NCBI RefSeq assembly: GCF_000332975.1
Contig: NZ_BANR01000008.1
Location: 30,329 to 94,328, forward strand
Reading direction: 5' to 3'
Length of the DNA stretch: 64,000 nucleotides
Source of the DNA: Gordonia aichiensis NBRC 108223
Lineage (GTDB): Bacteria; Actinomycetota; Actinomycetes; Mycobacteriales; Mycobacteriaceae
Shown here: positions 1-8,638 of the stretch, piece by piece
Layout: every line of letters starts with the position of its first letter
Position numbering within the stretch: position 1 is the first letter of the stretch
Notes under the pieces: generated by a model
Databases searched by the model: none
The model's input: the letters and a program-made list of their open reading frames with translations, nothing else
Told to the model about the DNA's origin: nothing
Position numbers and translations under genes: made by a program

Positions 1-919
1 TCGCGGCGTCGAGCGCGACGATCTGGCCGAGACGGCTGAACGTGTACACGGTGGTGCCGTCTGCCGACAGCGTCGGCGCGCCGATCACACCGCCGGGCAC
101 ATCGGCATGCCAGGTCTCGCGGATCGTTCGCCCGTCGCCCTGCTTCGCGTACGAGAAGCCACGGATCTGTGAGGCGATCGCGCCGGTCGGCCAGAAGTTC
201 AGGAAGAAGCGACTGTGTTGTTCGTCCACCGCGGGGGGCGCGGGTACAGCGCACCGGGGGCCGTTGCTCACGCAGTCGCCGTATCCCCAGAGCGGGTCGC
301 CGGGGTCGGCCTCGGGCCGAAGCCGCACCTCGGGGGCTGTGAAGTCGCTCGTCTGCGTGTTGAGCATCAGGATCTGGCCCTGGGTGGTCACGACCAGGAC
401 CTCGCCAGGAGCGGCGAACTTCGCGGACAGGGGCACCCCGATGACCGGCATCCGCCAGCGGATCGCACCGCCGGCACTGAAGGCGAGGAAGGTCGCCTCC
501 TCGCCGGCATAGGGCTGGTCGAACTGATCGATCAGCGTCGAGTTCCCCTCGATGCCCGGGCGCATGCGCTTGCAGAAGTTCATGCGCCCCGAATTGGGAT
601 CGAGGGTGAGCAGGTTGCATCCGTTCGCCGTGCTCGCGGTGACGTTGACGTTGGAGTGGTTGGAGATCGTGAGCGGTGCGGTCACTGGCCCGCCGGTTGG
701 TCGGCTCCAGCTCAGTGCGAGATCATCGGGGATCGACGGATAGGTGTAGTTCGAGTTCGCACCGTTACCGCCGTAGCTCGCCCAGCCGGGACTTGCCACC
801 GATCGCACATCGATGTGCCCGTCGGAACAGGCACTGATCGCCACCACAGCGCTGAGCAGGAGCATCAGCGGCGCCAGAACTCGTCGCGGTGCCCGAATCC
901 GGGGGCCAACCACAGCCAT
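1..919 (-). CDS. Beta-propeller (PQQ-like) lipoprotein, C-terminus outside the window
   Basis: The frame opens at an ATG at 919 on the minus strand and is still open at base 1, so the C-terminus is missing. The N-terminus has a basic stretch, a hydrophobic core (about residues 14-28) and the lipobox I-S-A-C with Cys31, so a lipoprotein anchored outside the membrane is expected. Downstream, segments such as NGCNLLTLDPNSG and GQIVALDAA resemble blades of PQQ-binding-like propellers. The position next to the acyltransferase matches Rv3035 of M. tuberculosis. Substrate and function are unknown; nothing visible shows that PQQ is actually bound. It is divergent from the acyltransferase at 1033. Confidence 0.75.
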   Translation of the reverse strand, partial: MAVVGPRIRAPRRVLAPLMLLLSAVVAISACSDGHIDVRSVASPGWASYGGNGANSNYTYPSIPDDLALSWSRPTGGPVTAPLTISNHSNVNVTASTANGCNLLTLDPNSGRMNFCKRMRPGIEGNSTLIDQFDQPYAGEEATFLAFSAGGAIRWRMPVIGVPLSAKFAAPGEVLVVTTQGQILMLNTQTSDFTAPEVRLRPEADPGDPLWGYGDCVSNGPRCAVPAPPAVDEQHSRFFLNFWPTGAIASQIRGFSYAKQGDGRTIRETWHADVPGGVIGAPTLSADGTTVYTFSRLGQIVALDAA

Positions 920-1032
920 CCTGCTCCCGTCGTCTTCGGTCTCCGGCACTGCACCGGGACGCCAGCAGTAGAGCCTATCGTGCGACGCTCCGCCGCCGAT
1001 CCGGGCCGCGGCGTCGATTAGGGTGAGTCGTC

Positions 1033-1788
1033 ATGACGACGATGTGGAACGCCTCCTATCGCTCCCGGTGGCGAGCAGGTCGACGCCGCGACCCGCGACA
1101 GGCCCGATTCCTCACCCTCGACTCGTTGCGCTGGGTGCTGCGCAACAAGGCGTACACGCCCTGGTACCTCGTCCGGTACTACCGACTGGCACGGTTCAGG
1201 ATGGCCAATCCGCACATCGTGTTGCGGGGCATGCTGTTCCTCGGACGCAACGTGGAGATCCATGCGACGCCCGAGCTGAGTCGAATGGAGATCGGACGCT
1301 GGGTGCACATCGGCGACGGCAACTCGATCCGCTGCCACGAGGGCAGCATGCGTATCGGCGACAAGACGGTCTTCGGCTGCAACAACGTGGTCAACTCCTA
1401 CCTCGATCTCGAGATAGGCGGATCGGTCCTGATCGCCGACTGGTGCTACCTCTGCGACTTCGACCACAAGACCGACGACATCACGCTGCCCATCAAGGAC
1501 CAGGGCATCGTGAAGGGGCCGGTGCGGATCGGCGCCGACACCTGGGTGGCCGCCAAGGTCTCGGTGTTGCGCAACACGATCGTCGGTCGCGGATGCGTGT
1601 TGGGATCGCACGCCGTGGTCAAGGGCGTGATCCCCGACTACGCGATTGCCGTCGGCGCGCCCGCACGCGTGGTCAAGAACCGCAAGGACGACTGGGCCGC
1701 CAGCGCGGCCGAGCGTGCAGAACTCGAACGGGCACTCGCCGACATCGAGCGCAAGAAGGCGCAGCTTCGGCACGCACCAGACGCCTGA
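1033..1788 (+). CDS. Left-handed beta-helix (hexapeptide) acyltransferase, Rv3034c-like
   Basis: A 251-residue protein with repeated hexapeptide turns ([LIV]-G-x-x-x-x) from about residue 70 to 215, typical of trimeric acetyl- or acyltransferases of the maltose/LPS O-acetyltransferase type. The stretch DWCYLCDFDHKTDD carries a His that could be the catalytic base, by analogy with the family. The end VGAPARVVKNRK is the usual C-terminal turn, followed by a charged helix. The start ATG lies 8 nt after a TAGGGT -10 candidate (1019-1024) with no ribosome binding site, suggesting a leaderless message. It neighbours the methylglucose polysaccharide genes, so sugar O-acylation is plausible but unproven. 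It is convergent with the glycosyltransferase. Confidence 0.82.
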   Translation: MTTMWNASYRSRWRAGRRRDPRQARFLTLDSLRWVLRNKAYTPWYLVRYYRLARFRMANPHIVLRGMLFLGRNVEIHATPELSRMEIGRWVHIGDGNSIRCHEGSMRIGDKTVFGCNNVVNSYLDLEIGGSVLIADWCYLCDFDHKTDDITLPIKDQGIVKGPVRIGADTWVAAKVSVLRNTIVGRGCVLGSHAVVKGVIPDYAIAVGAPARVVKNRKDDWAASAAERAELERALADIERKKAQLRHAPDA

Positions 1789-1838
1789 TCGAATCGTCGC
1801 ACTCGACTGTGGCGCGCAGCGTCGGTGGCGCTCCAGCG

Positions 1839-3098
1839 TCAGGGTTGGCCGGGATCGCGTTCGGGAAGTGGCCTTTCAGGGATGAATGGGCGCCCCACCG
1901 GATGGCGGACCCGACGTTTCGCGGCAAGGTAGACGCCACTGGTTCTCTCGGCCACCTCCCGCCACGAGAATTCCGCGGTCACTCGTTGGCGGGCGCGCCG
2001 AGCACGAGCTGCCGTCTGTACCGGATCCGACAGACACGATCGGACGGCAGCGGTCAGTCCTGCAATGTCACCGGGGGTGAAGGACAGCCCGGTCTCCGGT
2101 GGCGCTACCGCCTCGCCGAGCCCGCCCGCCGTTGAGACGACAAGCGGCGCACCGGTTGCCGCGGCCTCGAGCGCGACGATGCCGAACGGTTCATACCGCG
2201 ACGGCAGCACGATCGCGTCGCACCGGTGCATGAGATCGACGAGCTCGTCGTGGCCGACGCCGCCGAGGAACCGCACGGCACGCGAAACCCGGTGCCGCCG
2301 AGCGGTGTCGACGAGCCAGTCGTACTGCGTGCCGTCGCCCGCGATGGTCAGTGTGGTGCCCGGGTGGGTGCGTCGAATGCGGGGGAGTGCCGCGAGGAGA
2401 TCCTGCACGCCCTTCTCGTACTCGAGCCGTCCGGCGAACAAGAGCTCGGCGGGTCCGTGTGCTGGTGCCCGTTCGGCATACGGCCACGTGTCGACGTCGA
2501 TGCCGTTGTGGATGACCTGCACGTCAGGCAACCCGGGTCCGAAGAGTCTGGTGACCTCGTCGCGCATCGACGCCGAGCACGTGATCAACGCGTCGGACTC
2601 GTTGGCCAGCCACCACTCGACCGAGTGGACCTGGCGGTTGGTCCGTCCGCTGACCCAGCCGCTGTGCCTACCCGCCTCGGTGGCGTGGATCGTCGAGACC
2701 AGCGGAACATCGAACAGTTCGGCGAGCGTGATTGCCGGGTGCGCGACGAGCCAGTCGTGGGCGTGCACCACGTCCGGGGTCCAGCGGGTCTCGGAGTCCG
2801 AGGCGAGAATGCGTAGTCCGGCGCGGACGAACGCGTGCCCCATGGCGAGTGTCCACGCCATCATGTCCTGACCGAACTCGAACTCGGGCGGATCCTCGGC
2901 GACAGCGATGACCCGGACGCCTTCGGTGACCGTGTCGGTCGTCGGGTGCGTCAGCGCGTCGGTGCCCGACGGCCTGCGGGTCAGTACCGTGACATCGTGC
3001 CCGGTGGCGGCGAGTTCGGTGGCGAGGTGGTGGACATGCCTGCCGAGGCCGCCGACCACCACTGGCGGATACTCCCACGACACAAGAAGAGTCCTCAT
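1839..3098 (-). CDS. GT4 family alpha-glucosyltransferase, Rv3032-like
   Basis: A 419-residue GT-B fold glycosyltransferase. The N-terminal loop WEYPPVVVGGLGRH (8-21) is the glycogen-synthase-like acceptor motif. The C-terminal donor domain carries E-x7-E in EPFGIVALE (Glu303, Glu311), which binds the nucleotide-sugar. In mycobacteria the orthologue Rv3032 elongates alpha-1,4-glucans for 6-O-methylglucosyl lipopolysaccharide and contributes to glycogen. Its ATG overlaps the stop of the GH57 gene by 4 nt (3095-3098), so the two are translationally coupled in one operon with the upstream methyltransferase. The operon setting supports a role in methylglucose polysaccharide synthesis rather than general glycogen metabolism. 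Confidence 0.88.
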   Translation of the reverse strand: MRTLLVSWEYPPVVVGGLGRHVHHLATELAATGHDVTVLTRRPSGTDALTHPTTDTVTEGVRVIAVAEDPPEFEFGQDMMAWTLAMGHAFVRAGLRILASDSETRWTPDVVHAHDWLVAHPAITLAELFDVPLVSTIHATEAGRHSGWVSGRTNRQVHSVEWWLANESDALITCSASMRDEVTRLFGPGLPDVQVIHNGIDVDTWPYAERAPAHGPAELLFAGRLEYEKGVQDLLAALPRIRRTHPGTTLTIAGDGTQYDWLVDTARRHRVSRAVRFLGGVGHDELVDLMHRCDAIVLPSRYEPFGIVALEAAATGAPLVVSTAGGLGEAVAPPETGLSFTPGDIAGLTAAVRSCLSDPVQTAARARRARQRVTAEFSWREVAERTSGVYLAAKRRVRHPVGRPFIPERPLPERDPGQP

Positions 3099-4660
3099 GC
3101 GCGCACACTCCCGCGCAGTCGCCGGGCGTCGAGGTCAGGGAACAGGCCGTCGGCGAGATTCCAGTTCGCGGCCAGTCGGGTCGCCTGCTCGGTGCGGCCG
3201 CGCAACGTAGCGTCGGAGATCTCCCGGGTGGCGTGTGCGTGGGTATGGGCTCGGCGCACTGCATACTCGGCCGCGGTGTCCTTGGACACCATGAAGGGCC
3301 AGTCCGACGACACAGTCAACAGCGTTTCCCTGATGATCTGGTCGGCGACCCGATCACGTGCGGACCCGGCATCGAGTAGTTTGTCGACGGTGTCGAGGGC
3401 GGTCTCGACGACCTCGGCGTTGAGATCGACCAGGTGCTGGACCTGGGGGCCGTTCCAGACCCGCCAGTCCTTGCCCGATCCCCACGAGCTGTCGGTCAGC
3501 GACACCGGTTGTCCCACAAGACCGTTGGCGGTCGCCGACGCCATGGTTCCGACGCGGACACCGGCTTCGGGAAGGCGCCGGAGCACCCCTTCGAGCCACC
3601 GCGGTCCCTCGTGCCACCAATGGCCGAACAATTCGGTGTCGAAGGCCGCCACGACGAGTGCCGGTCGGCCGATCCGCTCCGATTCCGAGACAAGGCGCGC
3701 GCGGACGTGCTCGACGAAATCGTCGACGTGGCGAGCGATCACTGCGTCGACGCGGTCGGGCTCGTAGGGCTTCTTGTTGTGCGCTGCAACGGTTTTGGCG
3801 GTCACCCGTGACATCTTGAACCCAGACGCATGGTCGTAGGTGTGAAAGTCGCGATAGGCGGGGTGGCCCGGATATCCCGACTTCGGTGACCACACCTGGT
3901 AGCTCACGGTCAGATCCCGCCCGAACGCGAGGACGTCGGAGTCTCCGACGGGCCGTGCCAGAGACGTGTCGCCGTGCAGAGCCGGGCCGTCGACCATGAA
4001 GTGCCGCACACCTGCCGTCGCGTACTCGGACTCCATCCCCGGGGTGAATGCGCACTCGGGAGCCCAGATCCCCTGCGGTGTGGTGCCCCATCTCGACCGT
4101 GCGTCGGTGAGCCCTTCGTCGAGCGAGAATCGACGCAGTCGCGGATCGAGCAACGGCGCGAACGGGTGGGCCAACGGACCACCGAGAATCTCCAGGACGC
4201 CGCTGTCGGCGAGTCCTCTGATCAGAGGACTCGCCCCGTGCTGCCAGAAATTCTCGAAATCGGTCAGGGCGCTTGCCGCGGAACGGAATTCGTATCCGGC
4301 CAGGTCGCGGCGAATCGTGTCGTCGGTATCGGCAGCTGCGACCGCCCGCAGCTGCCAGTCCGCGAGCCACTCGTGCATGGAGCGCAGGCAATGTGGATCG
4401 TCGAGTTGGGCGGCCAGCACGGGGGTGATACCCAGCGAGAGCTGGTTGGTGAAGCCATCGGCGGCCAGCCGGCCGAGCATGGCGTAGACCGGCAGATACG
4501 ATGCCGCCCACGATTGGTATAGCCATTCCTCGCCGACGGGCCAGCGTCCGTGATTGGCCAGCCATGGCAGGTGGGAATGCAGTACCAGCGTGAACTGGCC
4601 GGGGACCGGCAACGAAGATCCTGGAGGGCACGTCGAGGCTCGGGGTGGGGCGGGAATCAT
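3095..4660 (-). CDS. GH57 family 1,4-alpha-glucan branching enzyme-like protein, Rv3031-like
   Basis: A 521-residue glycoside hydrolase family 57 protein. Conserved region 1 is LHSHLPW (27-33). The nucleophile is Glu202 in GIWAPECAF. The acid/base is Asp341 in FDTELFGHWWHEG. A C-terminal helical domain rich in Trp and His follows. The length matches actinobacterial GH57 branching enzymes. It lies between the methyltransferase (14 nt upstream) and the glycosyltransferase (4-nt overlap), the same trio as Rv3030-Rv3031-Rv3032. The likely job is introducing alpha-1,6 branches into the glucan backbone of methylglucose lipopolysaccharide. Branching activity is inferred from the family, as some GH57 members are amylases or 4-alpha-glucanotransferases. 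Confidence 0.88.
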   Translation of the reverse strand: MIPAPPRASTCPPGSSLPVPGQFTLVLHSHLPWLANHGRWPVGEEWLYQSWAASYLPVYAMLGRLAADGFTNQLSLGITPVLAAQLDDPHCLRSMHEWLADWQLRAVAAADTDDTIRRDLAGYEFRSAASALTDFENFWQHGASPLIRGLADSGVLEILGGPLAHPFAPLLDPRLRRFSLDEGLTDARSRWGTTPQGIWAPECAFTPGMESEYATAGVRHFMVDGPALHGDTSLARPVGDSDVLAFGRDLTVSYQVWSPKSGYPGHPAYRDFHTYDHASGFKMSRVTAKTVAAHNKKPYEPDRVDAVIARHVDDFVEHVRARLVSESERIGRPALVVAAFDTELFGHWWHEGPRWLEGVLRRLPEAGVRVGTMASATANGLVGQPVSLTDSSWGSGKDWRVWNGPQVQHLVDLNAEVVETALDTVDKLLDAGSARDRVADQIIRETLLTVSSDWPFMVSKDTAAEYAVRRAHTHAHATREISDATLRGRTEQATRLAANWNLADGLFPDLDARRLRGSVRA

Positions 4661-4674
4661 CGGTGTTCCCGGCC

Positions 4675-5529
4675 TCAGGGTCGGACCGCGACGGCGAACA
4701 GGTCCAGCGACGCGTCGATGTCGACGCCGTCGGCCGATGCGTCGAGAATGACGAAGTCATCGACAGAGATCGCGGCGACGTCGGTGACGAGGTCGCCTGG
4801 CCAGTCCTCTCCGGCCAGTGCGCGTTCTATCTGCGCGTCGATCAACGATCCGCCCCATTTGGAGTCCAGTGCCGTGAGGCCGTCTCCGTGGTAAACGCCG
4901 TGCATCACAACCGATTCCAGTCCGCCCTCGATCAGTAGACCGGTGAGCTCGGCCGCGTCGAGCTCACGGGTGTGGAACGGATTCAACGGAGTGTCGCGGC
5001 CGGGTGAGAAGGTGATGCGGTTGGGCGTCGAGATCAGGAGGCGTCCGCCGGGACGAAGCACCCGATGGCATTCGGCGATGAACGCCGCCTGGTCCCACAG
5101 ATGCTCGATGACCTGGAAGTTGACGACAACGTCGACCGACTGGTCAGGGAGCGGGAGATCCACCAGGTTGCCCCGGAGGACCGTCACTTCCGGATAGCGC
5201 CTGCGCGTGTGCTCGACGGCCGACGCGTCGTAGTCGACGCAGGTGACGATTGCCCCCGCGGCGGCGAGCATTGCGCCGCCATAACCTTCGCCGGAGCCGG
5301 CCTCGAGTACCTGCTTCCCGCGGCATGACTCGCTGATGAAGCGGTAGGCGACCTCGTGGCGACGGAACCAGTAGTTCTCTGCCGGGATACCCGGGACCGT
5401 CCGCTCGCCGGTCAGTGCGAGCCGGGTGTCGGTGTCCAATGCGTCCGTCCCCGCTGCGGGTCGCGTGGCCTCGGGCGCGCTGCTCACCGGCGGCCGACGG
5501 TCTGTTGTCGAGCCCTGTGCGTCGATCAT
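4675..5529 (-). CDS. SAM-dependent methyltransferase, Rv3030-like
   Basis: A class I methyltransferase of about 284 residues. Motif I is VLEAGSGEGYGG (74-85), the acidic loop is CVDYD, and a Methyltransf_11-like segment runs through VVVNFQVIEHLWD and LRPGGRLLISTPN. The ATG at 5529 is preferred because upstream codons are low complexity; a GTG at 5535 is also possible. It is the first gene of the minus-strand operon with GH57 and GT4 genes. Given that context, methylation of glucose residues in the methylglucose polysaccharide is the best guess. The exact hydroxyl methylated cannot be read from sequence. Confidence 0.82.
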   Translation of the reverse strand: MIDAQGSTTDRRPPVSSAPEATRPAAGTDALDTDTRLALTGERTVPGIPAENYWFRRHEVAYRFISESCRGKQVLEAGSGEGYGGAMLAAAGAIVTCVDYDASAVEHTRRRYPEVTVLRGNLVDLPLPDQSVDVVVNFQVIEHLWDQAAFIAECHRVLRPGGRLLISTPNRITFSPGRDTPLNPFHTRELDAAELTGLLIEGGLESVVMHGVYHGDGLTALDSKWGGSLIDAQIERALAGEDWPGDLVTDVAAISVDDFVILDASADGVDIDASLDLFAVAVRP

Positions 5530-5662
5530 CCCCACGAGACTAGTACCCGGCGCCGTCTCGGGGACCCGCCGCGGTCCGCCGGCGGTTCCGCCGTGCGGCC
5601 GCGTCCGTCCGATCGCAGCCATAGTGTGAGGTAGGCGATGTTCTGCGGCAAAATAGGAGACG

Positions 5663-5691
5663 CTAAAGTGGGTGGAGACCGATGGCCTTAC
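5663..5691 (+). promoter_or_regulatory. Weak promoter candidate for etfB-etfA
   Basis: About 70 nt before etfB there is a TAAAGT -10-like hexamer just after the run GGAGACGC. A poor -35 match (TTCTGC) lies 17 nt upstream. This is only a pattern match; the start site is unproven. Confidence 0.25.
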
Positions 5692-5737
5692 CCGCCGGTA
5701 AGTTGCCGAACCCGACGCAGGAGGTCGACGAAGACCC

Positions 5738-6523
5738 ATGACAAACATTGTCGTTCTGATCAAGCAGGTTCCGGACACGTGGTCCGAGCGAAAGCTCTCC
5801 GAGACCGACTTCACGCTCGATCGTGAGGCCGCAGACGCCGTGCTCGACGAGATCAACGAGCGCGCTGTCGAGGAAGCGCTGCAGATCAAGGAGGCCAACG
5901 GGGGCGAGGTTACGATCCTCACCGCAGGTCCTGAGCGTGCGACCGAAGCGATCCGTAAGGCGCTGTCGATGGGTGCCGACAAGGCCATCCACATCCAGGA
6001 CGATGCGCTCCACGGCTCCGACGCGGTGCAGACCGCCTACGTGCTTGCGCGCGCGCTCGGCACCGTCGAGGGCGTCGAGCTGGTCATCGCTGGTAACGAG
6101 GCCACCGACGGTCGCGTGGGTGCCATCCCCGCGATGATCGCCGAGTACCTCGAACTGCCGCACCTCACGCACCTGCGCAAGCTGACCGTCGAGGGCGAGT
6201 CGCTCAAGGGTGAGCGCGAGACCGACGACGGCATCTACCACATCGAGGCAGAGCTTCCCGCAATCGTCAGCGTGAACGAGAAGATCAACGAGCCGCGCTT
6301 CCCGTCCTTCAAGGGCATCATGGCCGCCAAGAAGAAGGAAGTTCAGGTCGTTGGCCTCGCCGAGATCGACGTCGAGCCGTCGGACGTGGGTCTGGAGAAC
6401 GCCGGTACCACCGTCACCAGCTCGACCCCGAAGCCTCCGAAGACCGCGGGTGAGCGTGTCACCGACGAGGGCGACGGCGGCGTGAAGGTTGCCGAGTACC
6501 TGGTCAGCCAGAAGATCATCTAG
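5738..6523 (+). CDS. etfB: Electron transfer flavoprotein subunit beta
   Basis: A 261-residue EtfB/FixA protein opening MTNIVVLIKQVPDT, with the beta-subunit signature around AIPAMIAEYLELPHLTHLRKL and the AMP-binding segment GNEATDGRVGAIP. With EtfA it accepts electrons from acyl-CoA dehydrogenases and passes them to the quinone pool; in mycobacteria the partner is a membrane EtfD. A clear ribosome binding site (AGGAGG) sits 14 nt before the ATG. etfA follows after 85 nt on the same strand. It matches Rv3029c (fixA) in place and length. Confidence 0.95.
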   Translation: MTNIVVLIKQVPDTWSERKLSETDFTLDREAADAVLDEINERAVEEALQIKEANGGEVTILTAGPERATEAIRKALSMGADKAIHIQDDALHGSDAVQTAYVLARALGTVEGVELVIAGNEATDGRVGAIPAMIAEYLELPHLTHLRKLTVEGESLKGERETDDGIYHIEAELPAIVSVNEKINEPRFPSFKGIMAAKKKEVQVVGLAEIDVEPSDVGLENAGTTVTSSTPKPPKTAGERVTDEGDGGVKVAEYLVSQKII

Positions 6524-6608
6524 GCGCCGCTGCGTAACCAGACCACCTCACCGGCCCGCGCAGCCACGTAGCTCGCCGCAGGCCACCAGACATCCAGGAG
6601 CAAAAACA

Positions 6609-7562
6609 ATGGCAGAAGTACTCGTTCTGGTCGAGCAGGACGCCGAGGGCGCCCTGAAGAAGGTGACCAACGAACTGATCACCGCCGCCCGTGCACTCGG
6701 CACGCCGTCGGCCGTCGTGGTCGGCGCACCGGGTGGTGCCGACGGCATCATCGACGACCTCAAGGCCGCAGGCGCCGAGAAGATCTACGTCGCCGAGTCG
6801 GACGACGCCGCGAACTACCTGATCAGCCCCAAGGTCGACGTGTTGTCGTCGGTTGCCGAGCAGGCATCGCCCGCGGGCATCCTCGTCGCGGCCAACGCCG
6901 ACGGCAAAGAGATCGCGGGACGTCTCGCGGTTCGCCTCGGGTCGGGCGTGCTCGCCGACGTCGTCGACGTCAAGGAGGGCGCCGTGGGCGTCCACTCCAT
7001 CTTCGGTGGCGCGTTCACCGTCGATGCGCAGGCCAAGGGCGACACGCCGATCTTCTCGGTGCGCCCCGGCGGCGTCGAGGCCGCCCCGCAGGCAGGCGCG
7101 GGTGAGCGCGTCGACGTCGAGGTCCCGGCCCAGGAAGGCGGCGTGAAGATCACCAAGGTCGAGCCGAACGTCGGTGGCGACCGCCCGGAGCTCACCGAGG
7201 CATCGATCGTCGTCTCCGGTGGTCGCGGTGTCGGTAGCGCCGACAAGTTCTCGGTCGTCGAGGAGCTCGCCGACTCGCTCGGTGCAGCGGTGGGCGCTTC
7301 GCGTGCCGCAGTCGACTCGGGCTACTACCCGGGCCAGTTCCAGGTCGGTCAGACCGGCAAGACCGTGTCGCCGCAGCTCTACGTCGCGCTGGGCATCTCC
7401 GGTGCCATCCAGCACCGCGCGGGTATGCAGACCTCGAAGACCATCGTCGCCGTCAACAAGGACGAGGAAGCGCCGATCTTCGAGATCTCCGATTACGGAG
7501 TCGTCGGCGACCTGTTCAACGTCGCACCGCAGCTGACCGAAGAGGTCAAGAAGCGCAAGTGA
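6609..7562 (+). CDS. etfA: Electron transfer flavoprotein subunit alpha
   Basis: A 317-residue EtfA/FixB protein. The start [10 protein letters not shown] is chosen because AGGAG lies 9 nt before the ATG and the frame upstream is not conserved-looking. The C-terminal FAD-binding domain is clear: SGGRGVGS (about 203-210), [48 protein letters not shown] and DYGVVGDLF. It carries the FAD of the EtfAB heterodimer. It is the last gene of the etfBA operon and is followed by a strong hairpin at 7638-7668. Confidence 0.95.
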   Translation: MAEVLVLVEQDAEGALKKVTNELITAARALGTPSAVVVGAPGGADGIIDDLKAAGAEKIYVAESDDAANYLISPKVDVLSSVAEQASPAGILVAANADGKEIAGRLAVRLGSGVLADVVDVKEGAVGVHSIFGGAFTVDAQAKGDTPIFSVRPGGVEAAPQAGAGERVDVEVPAQEGGVKITKVEPNVGGDRPELTEASIVVSGGRGVGSADKFSVVEELADSLGAAVGASRAAVDSGYYPGQFQVGQTGKTVSPQLYVALGISGAIQHRAGMQTSKTIVAVNKDEEAPIFEISDYGVVGDLFNVAPQLTEEVKKRK

Positions 7563-7637
7563 TCTCGATGAGTTCGATCGGCAGCACACGGTCGCTCCGC
7601 GACTAGCACGCTGATCGAGCCACTCGACACCACCTCG

Positions 7638-7675
7638 GCGATCCCTGGCCCCAGTGGCCGGGGATCGCTGCTTTC
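7638..7675 (+). terminator. Rho-independent terminator after etfBA
   Basis: A 13-bp stem, GCGATCCCTGGCC (7638-7650) against GGCCGGGGATCGC (7656-7668), contains one T-G wobble and a 5-nt loop CCAGT. The T-rich tail TGCTTTCTGTT follows. It lies 75 nt after the etfA stop. Confidence 0.8.
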
Positions 7676-7749
7676 TGTTCACCGAGCGCCTCCCGACACG
7701 TCACGCGGACGTAGCAGGCCGGTCGTTGCGACTGGCTTTCATCTGGGGC

Positions 7750-8631
7750 ATGACAGACGTACTGGATTCCGTCGCGGTGACCCTCGGCTCCGCCTCGGAG
7801 TTGACCCTCGGCTCCGCCTCGAAGTTGAGGCGAGGCGAGACCCGCACACTCGTCGACGCCGGTCGGCTGCGGATCCTTCTCACCGAATCGTCGGAGCTGA
7901 TCGACGCGGTGCAGCGACTCCGCTACGAGGTCTTCGCCGCGGAACCGGGCTTTTCTGATCAGATCGGTGACCACGCCACCCGCCGCGACGCCGACCATGT
8001 CGATGAGTTCGCCGAGCATCTTGTCGCCGTCGATGACGAGTACGGCGTACTGGGCTGTGCTCGCCTGCTCGCCCCGCCACGCGCGATCGCCGCGGGCGGC
8101 TGGTACTCGGCGAGCGAGTTCGACCTCGGCGAGCTCGACGCCATCGGCGATTCGCTCGTCGAGATGGGCCGCGCATGTGTTGCCCCCGGCCACCGGCATG
8201 GCGCGATCACTGCATTGCTGTGGGCAGCGCTGCTCCGTTATGTCGACGACGCGGACTACCGCTACGTGATGGGTTGCGTCTCGGTCCCGCTGAGCGGGCC
8301 GGCCGGCGCCTGGCGGGGTTCGACGCTGCGCGGCGTCCGCGACCATGTGCTCGCCCGCCACCGCGCGCCATGGCGGGCGGTCCCGCTGTGCGAGACGCTC
8401 GTCGACGGAAGCGCCCTCGAGGAGATCGCCCCGCCGTCGACGCTCGCGCTTCCACCGCTTCTTCGTGCCTACCTCCGCCTGGGTGCAACAGTGTGCGGAG
8501 AGCCCGCGATCGACGAGAGTTTCGACGTCGGAGACTTCGTCACGATTCTCGATCGCGATCATGCCAACGTCCGCTACCTCGACAGACTTCGCGCAACCGG
8601 CGCGCGACTCGCAGTATCCACCCGAGAGTGA
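7750..8631 (+). CDS. GNAT/hemolysin-type N-acyltransferase (OlsB-like), Rv3027c-like
   Basis: A 293-residue protein with the Acetyltransf_5 architecture: LRYEVFAAEPGF near residue 58, DHVDEFAEHLVAVDDEYGVLGCARLL, then EMGRACVAPGHR. It resembles OlsB-type ornithine N-acyltransferases and autoinducer synthase-like GNATs. The ATG at 7750 avoids overlap with the terminator hairpin. The N-terminus carries an in-frame 8-residue duplication (see the repeat at 7778-7825). The next gene is a PlsC acyltransferase 7 nt downstream, the same pairing as OlsB/OlsA, so a two-step acylation of an amine-bearing lipid is plausible. The substrate is not established. Confidence 0.72.
   Translation: MTDVLDSVAVTLGSASELTLGSASKLRRGETRTLVDAGRLRILLTESSELIDAVQRLRYEVFAAEPGFSDQIGDHATRRDADHVDEFAEHLVAVDDEYGVLGCARLLAPPRAIAAGGWYSASEFDLGELDAIGDSLVEMGRACVAPGHRHGAITALLWAALLRYVDDADYRYVMGCVSVPLSGPAGAWRGSTLRGVRDHVLARHRAPWRAVPLCETLVDGSALEEIAPPSTLALPPLLRAYLRLGATVCGEPAIDESFDVGDFVTILDRDHANVRYLDRLRATGARLAVSTRE
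7778..7825 (+). repeat. 24-bp tandem duplication inside the GNAT gene
   Basis: Two adjacent 24-nt units (7778-7801 and 7802-7825) differ at one base. They encode TLGSASEL followed by TLGSASKL. Being a multiple of three, the duplication keeps the frame. Confidence 0.9.
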
Positions 8632-8638
8632 GGACCCG

